Assembly (NCBI GenBank): GCA_964635875.1
Contig: CAZWRK010000005.1
Location: 1-64,000, forward strand
DNA from: CAZWRK01 sp964635875
Lineage (GTDB): Bacteria > Pseudomonadota > Gammaproteobacteria > Burkholderiales > Aquaspirillaceae
DNA length: 64,000 nt
Direction: 5' to 3'
Part shown: one piece after another, positions 16,369 to 23,912 of the stretch
Layout: the number at the start of each line of letters is the position of its first letter
Position numbering within the stretch: the first letter of the stretch is position 1
The notes under the pieces: generated by a model
Seen by the model: only the letters and a program-made list of their open reading frames with translations
What the model was told of the DNA's origin: nothing
Databases searched by the model: none
Made by a program: the position numbers and the translations under genes

Positions 16369-19063
16369 ATGCTGCCGTGCGCTTCCGCCGGTTTTCCAGC
16401 ACTGAATACGCCGCCGGAATCACCAGCAAGGTTAAGGCGGTTGAACTGAGCATGCCGCCAATTACCGCCACTGCAAGCGGCGCATTGGTTTCTGCACCCG
16501 CGCCAAAGCCCAAGGCCGCGGGGAGCATCGCCAAAATCACCGTCAGCGAAGTCATCAACACTGGCCGCAACCGCTGTGGACAACTCTCTGTCAACGCCGC
16601 ATCGACCGCCAAACCGCGCTGCCGGAATTGATTGGTGACATCGACCAGCAGAATCGAGTTTTTGGCGACCAAGCCAATCAGCAAAATCAGGCCGATCACC
16701 GAATACACATTCAAACTGTGGCCCATCCCCCAGAGCGCAAACACGCCACCGACCACGGCCAGCGGCTCGGCCAGCATGATGATCGCCGGTTGCATAAACG
16801 AGTTAAATTGACTCGCCAGCACCATGTATAACAACAACGACGCCAGCCCAAACACAAACACCAACTGGCCATTGCCGCGTTCCAGCTCACGCGCTTCGCC
16901 GAGCATTTCGATGCGATAACCGGGCGGCAAGCGTTGTTCTGCGGCTTTAATCAGCTTCACTGCTTGCGCGAGCGGGATGGTTGGCGAGCCTTTGAGCGTC
17001 GCGGAATATTGCAAGTTTTGGCGTTCGATTTGAGTCGGGCCGAGACTGCGTTTTACGTTGACCACGGTATCCAAGCGCACCATCTGCCCGCTGCTGTTGC
17101 GTAGATAAAACGATTGCAAATCTTCGGCGCGTTGCAAGCTTTGATCGCGTCCTTTCAGCCGAATGTCGTAGCGGGTGCCGCTGGTTTGATCGTTATAGCG
17201 CGCAATATTGCTACCGGCTGCCATCAGATTCAGTGCATCCGCGACATCGCGGGTCGAAAGGCCGTTGCGTGCCAGCGCTGCGCGGTCAATATCAAAGCTC
17301 ATCTGCGGCAAGGCCAAATCGACATCGACATCCAAGCGCCCAATCCCTGCTTGGCTACCCAGTTCGCTTTGCAGTTGCCCAACCAGTTGCCCAATTTGCG
17401 GCAGGCTCGGGCCGGTGATGGCAAATTGCAATTTGCCGCCGCGACTTTCGCCCAGTCGTGGATACGGGAACGCGCTGGCGCGCAGCCCCGCAATCCCGCC
17501 GAGTTCTTTACGCAACGCCGCTAAAACCGCTTGTTGGCTGCGTTGGCGTTCGGCGCGGGGTTTGAGGCGCACAATCATCAATGTCGAGTTGGCGCTACCC
17601 GCGTTGGAGCTGCCAATAATCGCCAGCACATTGGCGATTTCGGGATGTTTGAGCACCTTGGCTTCGACAAGGCGGGTTTGGCTGTCGGTGTAATAGACGC
17701 TGGAACCCACGGGGGTTTTGAGGTTGATCATAAAGCGCCCCTCGTCTTCATCAGGGAAGAATTCGCTTTTGAGCTGAGTCAGCGGCAGCGCGCTGCTCAA
17801 CACAATCAACAGCGCGCCGCCCAGCACCCAACCACGCCGTTGCAAGGTCCAAGACAATAGGCGCGAATAGCCGTGCTCCAAGGCCAGAAAACGCGCTTCT
17901 AGCCAGCGGTACAGTCGCCCGTGTTGATGCTCGACCCGCAAAAAGCGACTGCACAGCATCGGCGTCAGCGTGACCGACACAAACAGCGACACCAGCACCC
18001 CGACCGACACCACAATCGCAAACGAATTAAACAGCCGCCCAATCAGCCCCGACAAAAACACCACCGGCAAGAAAATCGCGACCAGCGACAAGGTCGCGGC
18101 AATAATCGCAAACACCACTTCTTGCGTGCCTTCGCTGGCGGCTTTCATCGGGTCTTGTTCGCCTGCTTCTTGTTTGCGGTAGATGTTTTCGAGCACCACA
18201 ATCGCATCATCGACCACCACCCCAATCAACAGCAGCAAGGCCAGTAAGGTAATGGTGTTGAAGGTGTAGCCAAGGAAATACATCAGCGCAATCGCGCCCA
18301 ATAACGACACCGGAATCGCCAAGCTGACAATGATCGTCGAGCGTCCGTGCCGCAAAAACAGCCACACCACTAAGGCTGCAAGCAAAGTGCCTTCGAGCAG
18401 ATGGTCTTTCAGCGCCGACACCATATCCAGCACAAATACCGAATCATTCGAGACCACGGTGAGTTCAATCCCTGGCGGCAAGCTCGGGCGCACTTGTTGT
18501 TCGACCCGTTTGAGCACTTGATCGGCAATGGCGACGGTATTGGTATTGGCAATCCGCACGATNNNNNNNNNNNNNNNNNNNNNNNNNNNNNNNNNNNNNN
18601 NNNNNNNNNNNNNNNNNNNNNNNNNNNNNNNNNNNNNNNNNNNNNNNNNNNNNNNNNNNNNNTTGGCATCGGTTTTGGCGACAATCGGCGCATCGGCTTG
18701 ATCCGGCAGGCGGCGTTGCGCTTGGCTGACTTTCGATTGAATTTCGTTAAACGCGACGTCGACGTTTTTATCGAGATTGAAGGTGATTTTGACGTTCGAG
18801 CGCCCCGGCGAGGAGCTGGATTCAATCCGATCAATCCCCGGTACGCTGTTCACCGCCGCCTCAATCACTTGGGTGACGCTGGCGTCCATGACCTCCGGTG
18901 TCGCCCCCGTCAGCGTGGTCGAGACCGACAAAATCGGCTGTTCAATATTCGGATAGCGATCAACCCCAATCCGTTGATACGCAATGATGCCGAGCAAAAT
19001 CAGCAGCGCCGACAACATCACCGCGAGGACGTGCCGCCGAATCGAAAGATCTGCGAGTTTCAT
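16367..19063 (-). CDS. RND-family efflux pump permease (HAE1-type), interrupted by an assembly gap
   Basis: Inner-membrane proton/drug antiporter of the AcrB/MexF class. The N-terminal helix (about 10-28) is followed by a periplasmic portion, the helix bundle with the proton-relay pair in GVVVDDAIVVLENIYRK, and a second bundle ending VIPAAYSVLENRRK. As printed it spans 898 codons, of which 34 are N. Compared with AcrB, the text jumps from about residue 130 to about residue 285, so roughly 150 residues are hidden behind the 100 N, and the real protein is probably about 1,010-1,020 residues. The start overlaps the adaptor gene stop by 4 bases. No TolC-like outer-membrane gene is adjacent, so the pump presumably uses one encoded elsewhere. 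Confidence 0.9.
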   Translation of the reverse strand: MKLADLSIRRHVLAVMLSALLILLGIIAYQRIGVDRYPNIEQPILSVSTTLTGATPEVMDASVTQVIEAAVNSVPGIDRIESSSSPGRSNVKITFNLDKNVDVAFNEIQSKVSQAQRRLPDQADAPIVAKTDAXXXXXXXXXXXXXXXXXXXXXXXXXXXXXXXXXXIVRIANTNTVAIADQVLKRVEQQVRPSLPPGIELTVVSNDSVFVLDMVSALKDHLLEGTLLAALVVWLFLRHGRSTIIVSLAIPVSLLGAIALMYFLGYTFNTITLLALLLLIGVVVDDAIVVLENIYRKQEAGEQDPMKAASEGTQEVVFAIIAATLSLVAIFLPVVFLSGLIGRLFNSFAIVVSVGVLVSLFVSVTLTPMLCSRFLRVEHQHGRLYRWLEARFLALEHGYSRLLSWTLQRRGWVLGGALLIVLSSALPLTQLKSEFFPDEDEGRFMINLKTPVGSSVYYTDSQTRLVEAKVLKHPEIANVLAIIGSSNAGSANSTLMIVRLKPRAERQRSQQAVLAALRKELGGIAGLRASAFPYPRLGESRGGKLQFAITGPSLPQIGQLVGQLQSELGSQAGIGRLDVDVDLALPQMSFDIDRAALARNGLSTRDVADALNLMAAGSNIARYNDQTSGTRYDIRLKGRDQSLQRAEDLQSFYLRNSSGQMVRLDTVVNVKRSLGPTQIERQNLQYSATLKGSPTIPLAQAVKLIKAAEQRLPPGYRIEMLGEARELERGNGQLVFVFGLASLLLYMVLASQFNSFMQPAIIMLAEPLAVVGGVFALWGMGHSLNVYSVIGLILLIGLVAKNSILLVDVTNQFRQRGLAVDAALTESCPQRLRPVLMTSLTVILAMLPAALGFGAGAETNAPLAVAVIGGMLSSTALTLLVIPAAYSVLENRRKRTAA
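18563..18662. other. Assembly gap of 100 N inside the RND pump gene
   Basis: Exactly 100 N, the usual placeholder for a gap of unknown size. Both sides stay in the same reading frame, which has a one-in-three chance. Alignment by eye to AcrB suggests about 450 bases are really missing. Confidence 0.95.
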
Positions 19064-20169
19064 GAGGCGGCTCCGCTCGCTTTGCCATCAGGCTGTGCAG
19101 ATTTGGTCGGTTTCGGCAGACGTAATTTTGCGCCATCGGTGAGAAAACCTGCGCCATCCACGGCAATGGCGGTGCCGACGGCAGGGCCGTCGAGTAGCTC
19201 GACCCAGCCATCGCTTTCAATGCCGGTTTTGACGGTTTCGGCATGGGCGATATTTTTTTCGGTGCGATAAATCACCATGCCGCTCGCGCGGGGAATGACC
19301 GCCAGTTGCGGCACGGCGCGGGTGGTTTTGCGTTCGAGCACGACTTCGGCTTGGATGGCTTGGCCGCTTTTCCACGGGTGATTGCTGGGCAGATTGGCAA
19401 ACATTTCGAGCATGCGGTTTTGGCTATCGACGGCGGGGCGCACTTCGCTCAGGGTGGTTTCGAGCTGGTGGCCGCTGTCGTCATGGAGTCGGACCGTGAG
19501 TCCGGCACGCAAGCGCGCGCTTTCGCGGTCGGAGAGCGCCATTTTGACCCGCTGCTGGCCGCTGCTGCTCAGGCGGAACAGGGCTTTGCCAACGCTGACG
19601 TATTCACCAACGTTGACCAAGCGGGCGTCAATCGTACCGGCTTGCGGGGCGCGGACTTGGCTGCGGGCGAGGTCGTGTGCGGCGGTAGCGGCTTGGGCTT
19701 GGGCGGATTGATATTGTTGTTGTAGGGCGTGGGCTTGGGCGCGTTGGTCGGCGATGTAGCTTTCTGAGACAAAGCCATCGCTTTTAAGTTGTTCGTAGCG
19801 TTTGAGCACTTGCCCTTGGTTATTGGCGAGTGCGGCGAGGCGGCTTGCTTCGCTGGCTTTGGCGCGGTGGCTGTTGTCGAGGTCTTGGGGGTCGAGCTGG
19901 AGCAAGACTTGGCCTGCTTTGACCTTTTGACCGACATCGACGGCAATCGCGCGGACTTTGCCTGCCACTTCGGCGCTCACGGTCGGGCTGTTGATGGCTT
20001 CGACTTCGGCGAGGGCGGACAGTCGATATTCCATTTCACGCTCGGCAATCTGGCCGAGTGTCACCGCGACCGCGGGCGGGCCTTTGGGCGGCGCTGTGGC
20101 GGTGGCAGGTGGTTCGGAGCAGGCGCATAGCAGCGCGAGAAGTCCGAGTGAAAGAGATCGAATGTGCAT
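19060..20169 (-). CDS. RND efflux periplasmic adaptor (membrane fusion protein), lipoprotein
   Basis: Protein of 369 residues. The ATG at 20167-20169 has CTGGAG upstream and gives a lipoprotein signal with lipobox LLCAC, Cys17 being the lipidated residue. The domain order is typical of HlyD/AcrA adaptors: a barrel-sandwich half-motif (SPTVSAEVAGKVRAIAVDVGQKVKAG), an alpha-helical hairpin rich in Ala/Gln/Arg (about 100-165), the second lipoyl half (VRAPQAGTIDARLVNVGEYV), then beta-barrel and membrane-proximal domains. It connects the pump encoded downstream to an outer-membrane channel. The two genes overlap by 4 bases. A longer start at 20205 would spoil the signal sequence. Confidence 0.92.
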   Translation of the reverse strand: MHIRSLSLGLLALLCACSEPPATATAPPKGPPAVAVTLGQIAEREMEYRLSALAEVEAINSPTVSAEVAGKVRAIAVDVGQKVKAGQVLLQLDPQDLDNSHRAKASEASRLAALANNQGQVLKRYEQLKSDGFVSESYIADQRAQAHALQQQYQSAQAQAATAAHDLARSQVRAPQAGTIDARLVNVGEYVSVGKALFRLSSSGQQRVKMALSDRESARLRAGLTVRLHDDSGHQLETTLSEVRPAVDSQNRMLEMFANLPSNHPWKSGQAIQAEVVLERKTTRAVPQLAVIPRASGMVIYRTEKNIAHAETVKTGIESDGWVELLDGPAVGTAIAVDGAGFLTDGAKLRLPKPTKSAQPDGKASGAAS

Positions 20170-20276
20170 GACAACTCCAGTCAAAAACCAATTGTGCGTT
20201 GGCAAGAAAACGCAGCGCGCCTGCTTGATACCATGCGTGATCTTGCGGGGGCAAATGTCTGAGGTGTCGCAATGTG

Positions 20277-20299
20277 AAAAACCCCAGCAGGGCTGGGGT
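20277..20299 (-). terminator. Intrinsic terminator after pyrC
   Basis: ACCCCAGC (20281-20288) pairs with GCTGGGGT (20292-20299) around a 3-base loop. On the minus strand it is followed by TTTTTC. It separates pyrC from the RND operon. Confidence 0.85.
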
Positions 20300-20310
20300 C
20301 GTCAAAGCGA

Positions 20311-21351
20311 CTAGGCGCGAAGGGTCCAGCTGACCGTTTCGCCTGCGCGGAGCGGGATCAAGGGATCGTTGTCCAGATACGGCAAGGCGGTTGGTAGCGT
20401 TTGCGTTTCGCGCACCAAGGTCAGGGTGTCGGTGTTGACCGGCAAACCATAGAACGCGGGGCCATTGCGGCTGGCGAACGCTTCGAGTTGGTCGAGGGCG
20501 TTGGCTTGGTCGAAAGCTTCGGCATACAGCTCAATCGCAGCGTTGGCGGTGTACATGCCTGCACAGGCGCACGCGGCTTCTTTGGCGTGTTGACTATGTG
20601 GGGCGCTGTCGGTGCCGAGGAAGAATTTCCACGAACCGCTGGTGACGGCTTTGACCAAGGCTTGGCGATGTTCTTCGCGCTTGAGCACAGGCAGGCAGTA
20701 ATGATGCGGGCGCAAGCCGCCGGTAAACAGGGCATTGCGGTTCATCAGCAGATGATGGGCGGTGACGGTGGCGGCAATGTTGTCGGGTGCTTGGCTGACA
20801 AACTCGGCGGCTTGACGGGTGGTGATGTGCTCGAACACAACACGCAAAGACGGCAAGCGGGCGGTCAGGGGCAAAAAGACGTTTTCAATAAAAACGGCTT
20901 CGCGATCAAACACATCAATGTTCGGGTCGGTGACTTCGCCGTGAACCAGCAGCGGCATGCCGCATTCGGCCATTGCTTCAAGGGCCGGCATCGCGTGATC
21001 AAGGGCGGTGACACCGGCGTCAGAATTGGTGGTCGCACCGGCCGGATAGAGCTTAAAACCTTGTACAAAGCCGCTGGCTTTGGCTTGGCGGACGGTCTCG
21101 GCGGAGGTTTGGTCGGTGAGATACAGCGTCATCAGCGGTTCAAACTGTGAACCCTCTGGGCGCGCGGCCAAAATGCGTTCGCGGTAAGCGGCCGCCAGCT
21201 CGACGGTGGTCACGGGCGGTTTGAGGTTGGGCATAATCATCGCCCGCCCCATTTGGCGGCAGGTGTCGGGTAAGACCGCGCGTAGCGCATCGCCATCGCG
21301 TAGATGGAGATGCCAATCATCGGGGCGGAGAATCGTGAGAGTCGAGGGCAT
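20311..21351 (-). CDS. pyrC: Dihydroorotase PyrC
   Basis: Class II dihydroorotase of 346 residues, the third step of pyrimidine synthesis (carbamoyl-aspartate to dihydroorotate). The metal motif DDWHLHLRDG is near residues 11-20, the carboxylated-lysine region GFKLYPAGATTNSDAG is near 98-113, and the metal-binding histidines appear in LVHGE and FEHITT, with the catalytic Asp region in FLGTDSAPH. Length and start match the E. coli-type enzyme. It is a single gene flanked by terminators, while pyrE lies elsewhere in the window (57202), so the pathway is scattered. Confidence 0.95.
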   Translation of the reverse strand: MPSTLTILRPDDWHLHLRDGDALRAVLPDTCRQMGRAMIMPNLKPPVTTVELAAAYRERILAARPEGSQFEPLMTLYLTDQTSAETVRQAKASGFVQGFKLYPAGATTNSDAGVTALDHAMPALEAMAECGMPLLVHGEVTDPNIDVFDREAVFIENVFLPLTARLPSLRVVFEHITTRQAAEFVSQAPDNIAATVTAHHLLMNRNALFTGGLRPHHYCLPVLKREEHRQALVKAVTSGSWKFFLGTDSAPHSQHAKEAACACAGMYTANAAIELYAEAFDQANALDQLEAFASRNGPAFYGLPVNTDTLTLVRETQTLPTALPYLDNDPLIPLRAGETVSWTLRA

Positions 21352-21383
21352 GGAGCATCCTTTGTGAGCGGATAGGTCGGCAG

Positions 21384-21410
21384 AAAAGCGCCTGCCACAA
21401 GGGGCAGGCG
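21384..21410 (-). terminator. Intrinsic terminator after def
   Basis: CGCCTGCC (21389-21396) pairs with GGCAGGCG (21403-21410). On the minus strand it is followed by GCTTTTC. It lies between the def stop and pyrC. Confidence 0.75.
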
Positions 21411-21446
21411 TTTGAGCGAGAGATGTTACTGTATAACGTTTTGGCG

Positions 21447-21950
21447 TTACATCGTATTGCGTTCGCGTTTTTTCAGCTTGGTTTTGATGCGGTTCTGTTT
21501 GAGCGCAGAAAGTCGCTCGACAAACACTTTGCCTGCGAGGTGGTCAAGCTCGTGTTGCAGGCATACGGCAAGTAGGCCATCCGCTTCAACGGTAAAAGGT
21601 TTGCCGTGGGCATCAAGCGCTTCGACGGTGACGAATTCGGCGCGCTCGACTTTTTCATAGATGTGCGGCACCGAGAGGCAGCCTTCTTCTCCCAGTGCGC
21701 TGCCGCTTTTGGCGGTGATTTTGGGGTTGATAAAGACTTGCGGGCTGTCGTGGGTTTCTGAGGTGTCAATCACCACCACTTGCAGATGCACGTCGACTTG
21801 GGTCGCGGCAAGTCCAACACCGTGTTCTTGATACATGGTGTCGGTCATGTCTTGGATCAGAGTGGCTAAGGCGTCGTCAAATTGAGTGACGGGCTTGGCC
21901 ACGGTGTGGAGTCGGGGGTCGGGGTAGCGAAGAATCGAGAGCAGGGCCAT
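21447..21950 (-). CDS. def: Peptide deformylase
   Basis: Metalloenzyme of 167 residues that removes the formyl group from nascent proteins. All three motifs are intact: GVGLAATQ (44-51), EGCLSVP (89-95, with the metal-binding Cys) and QHELDH (132-137, with the two metal-binding His and catalytic Glu). The lysine/arginine-rich tail is usual. The gene stands alone; the partner fmt, which often follows def, is not here. It is divergent from dprA across a 163-base region that contains a 10-bp inverted repeat. Confidence 0.96.
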   Translation of the reverse strand: MALLSILRYPDPRLHTVAKPVTQFDDALATLIQDMTDTMYQEHGVGLAATQVDVHLQVVVIDTSETHDSPQVFINPKITAKSGSALGEEGCLSVPHIYEKVERAEFVTVEALDAHGKPFTVEADGLLAVCLQHELDHLAGKVFVERLSALKQNRIKTKLKKRERNTM

Positions 21951-21988
21951 GTTTTAAATCTTGAAAATGATATAGTCATTGCTGTGTT

Positions 21989-22040
21989 GTCGTTTTCTAC
22001 GGTTTGTCCTGATGGGCAGCGCCTAGGCAAAGAAAACGAC
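21989..22040. promoter_or_regulatory. Long inverted repeat between def and dprA
   Basis: GTCGTTTTCT (21989-21998) and AGAAAACGAC (22031-22040) are perfectly complementary over 10 bases and enclose a 32-base GC-rich loop. It sits in the divergent control region, in the 5' leader of one or both genes. It could be an operator, an mRNA leader structure or chance; there is no T tract, so it is not a terminator. Confidence 0.3.
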
Positions 22041-22113
22041 GCGTCTAACTGAATCTTACCGGATTTGTGCGAAAAGCTCCCTGCATGAATCGTGGCAAGT
22101 AAGGGAGATCATC

Positions 22114-23220
22114 ATGCAAATGCAACGCGTGTTGGCCGCGTCACTCGATGATTGGCTGCACTTATTTCATGTTTCGGGTTTGGGCGCGGTCGGGTTTTTC
22201 AAGTTGTTGCGCGCATTTTCATCGCCAAGTCAGGTGTTGGAACAAGACTTTCCGGCTTTGCAGGCCGTGATTGGCGCGCGGCTGGCGGCGGCGATTCTTG
22301 AGGCTGATACCTTGGTTGCCCGCGAGCGGGTAGCGTCATGGCTGGCGCAGTCGCCTATGCATCGGGTGCTGACCTTGGCCGACGAAGACTATCCCGCGGC
22401 ATGGTTGAATATGCATGATGCGCCGCCGGTGGTGTTTTTGAAGGGGCGGGCCGATTTGTTGGCGCGGCCAATGTGTGCGGTGGTTGGTAGTCGGAATGCG
22501 ACGGCGCAGGGGCTGCGTGATGCTGAATCATTTGCGCAGGCCTTGACCGAAAAAGGTTTAACGGTGATTAGCGGTTTAGCCGCGGGCATTGATGCGGCGG
22601 CGCATCGTGGTGCGTTGGGTTCGGAGGCCTCGACCATCGCGGTGATCGGCACCGGCATCGACCGGATTTATCCCGCGAAAAACCATGCGCTGGCGCACGA
22701 CATCGCCGCGCAGGGCTTGATTGTGAGCGAGTTTCCATTGGGTGCTGGCGCATTGGCGCATCACTTTCCGCGTCGCAACCGTTTGATTGCGGGCTTGGCT
22801 TTGGGCTGTTTGGTGGTCGAGGCGAATCTGGCGAGTGGGTCGCTGATTACGGCGCGCTTGGCGGGCGAGTTGAACAAAGAGGTGATGGCGATACCGGGAT
22901 CAATTCATCTGCCGCAAGCACGCGGGTGCCATCAACTCTTGCGCGAAGGGGCGGCACTGATTGAGTGCATTGACGACATCGTTTTTGCCCTCAATTGGCA
23001 GAATCCGCCCCTTGCCCCTGTGGTGACTGCTAAAATTCATTCAGAGGACAAGACCGATTGTCCAGTATTGTGTGCGCTCGCCGCAGGGCCAGCGGATATG
23101 GATACGCTGCTTGAGCGGGCTGGCTTGACGCTCGATTCTCTGTGCGCGATGCTGCTGACGCTGGAATTGTCTGGCCAAGTCGCTGCCTTGCCCGGTGGGC
23201 GTTATGAGCGCCTTTATTAA
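22114..23220 (+). CDS. dprA: DNA-processing protein DprA (Smf)
   Basis: Protein of 368 residues that loads RecA on incoming single-stranded DNA during transformation. A SAM-like N-terminal helical part (about 1-75) is followed by the Rossmann-like DprA core with CAVVGSRNAT near residue 122, VISGLAAGIDAAAHRGAL near 150, and the SGSLITARLA region. A C-terminal winged helix (about 310-365) is present. GGGAG lies before the ATG. Only 57 bases separate it from smg, and the dprA-smg-topA order is the common betaproteobacterial one. Its presence is compatible with natural competence but does not prove it. Confidence 0.95.
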   Translation: MQMQRVLAASLDDWLHLFHVSGLGAVGFFKLLRAFSSPSQVLEQDFPALQAVIGARLAAAILEADTLVARERVASWLAQSPMHRVLTLADEDYPAAWLNMHDAPPVVFLKGRADLLARPMCAVVGSRNATAQGLRDAESFAQALTEKGLTVISGLAAGIDAAAHRGALGSEASTIAVIGTGIDRIYPAKNHALAHDIAAQGLIVSEFPLGAGALAHHFPRRNRLIAGLALGCLVVEANLASGSLITARLAGELNKEVMAIPGSIHLPQARGCHQLLREGAALIECIDDIVFALNWQNPPLAPVVTAKIHSEDKTDCPVLCALAAGPADMDTLLERAGLTLDSLCAMLLTLELSGQVAALPGGRYERLY

Positions 23221-23277
23221 GTTGTTGTTGGTTGCTGCGCGGTGCTGGCGGCAACACTCTCTGAGTCTGAAGTTTTC

Positions 23278-23730
23278 ATGTTTGATATCCTGGCCTATCT
23301 TGTTGATGCTTATCGCGACCTCGATGCTTGCCCGCCCCCTGATGCACTGATGAAGCGCTTGTCGGCGGCGGGTTTTGAAGAGGATGAAGTGCGTGATGCA
23401 CTGGAGTGGCTGCAAGGCTTATCTAGTGCTCGCCACGCGGATGTGCTCGCACCCCAAACTGGCCTACGTTGTTACGATGCCGATGAATCGGCGCATTTAT
23501 CGCCAGAATGTCGTGGTTTATTGCACTTTCTTGAGAAAGAAGGCGCAATTGATGCGGCGAGTCGTGAGTTAGTGATTGATCGTCTGATGGCCTTGCCTGT
23601 CGATGAAGTCACGACTTCAACGACTAAATTAGTGGTATTAACGGTCTTGTGGAGCTTGTGTGCCGAACCCGATTTGCTGGTTTTTGACATGTTGCTCGAC
23701 ACCGTTGACGATGACCCCACGTTGCAGTAG
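23278..23730 (+). CDS. smg: Smg family protein (DUF494)
   Basis: Protein of 150 residues starting MFDILAYLVDAY, the characteristic Smg N-terminus. It is small, acidic and cytoplasmic, with no known biochemical activity, and is usually encoded between dprA and topA as it is here. The ATG at 23278 is chosen over an upstream reading from 23242 because family members begin MFDIL. A further 182 bases without an identifiable gene lie between it and topA. Confidence 0.9.
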   Translation: MFDILAYLVDAYRDLDACPPPDALMKRLSAAGFEEDEVRDALEWLQGLSSARHADVLAPQTGLRCYDADESAHLSPECRGLLHFLEKEGAIDAASRELVIDRLMALPVDEVTTSTTKLVVLTVLWSLCAEPDLLVFDMLLDTVDDDPTLQ

Positions 23731-23912
23731 ACGCGTCAACCGCATACCATCGCGGGGTTTGAGCCGTTGGCTAGTCTTTCTTGGACAGTCGCGGCAGTTT
23801 TTTTTGCGGCTGTTTACGTTCCCACTTGCGGAATGTGCGCTGCTAGCGGATACAGAATAAGCGCTCCGGACCATGGAGCATTCGCCGCCCTAACCGATTG
23901 CCTCTCTCTGTC

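Noticed and set aside
18401..19270. A 289-codon plus-strand frame opposite the RND pump and adaptor.
   Set aside because: Antisense shadow that also runs through the N gap; no family resemblance.
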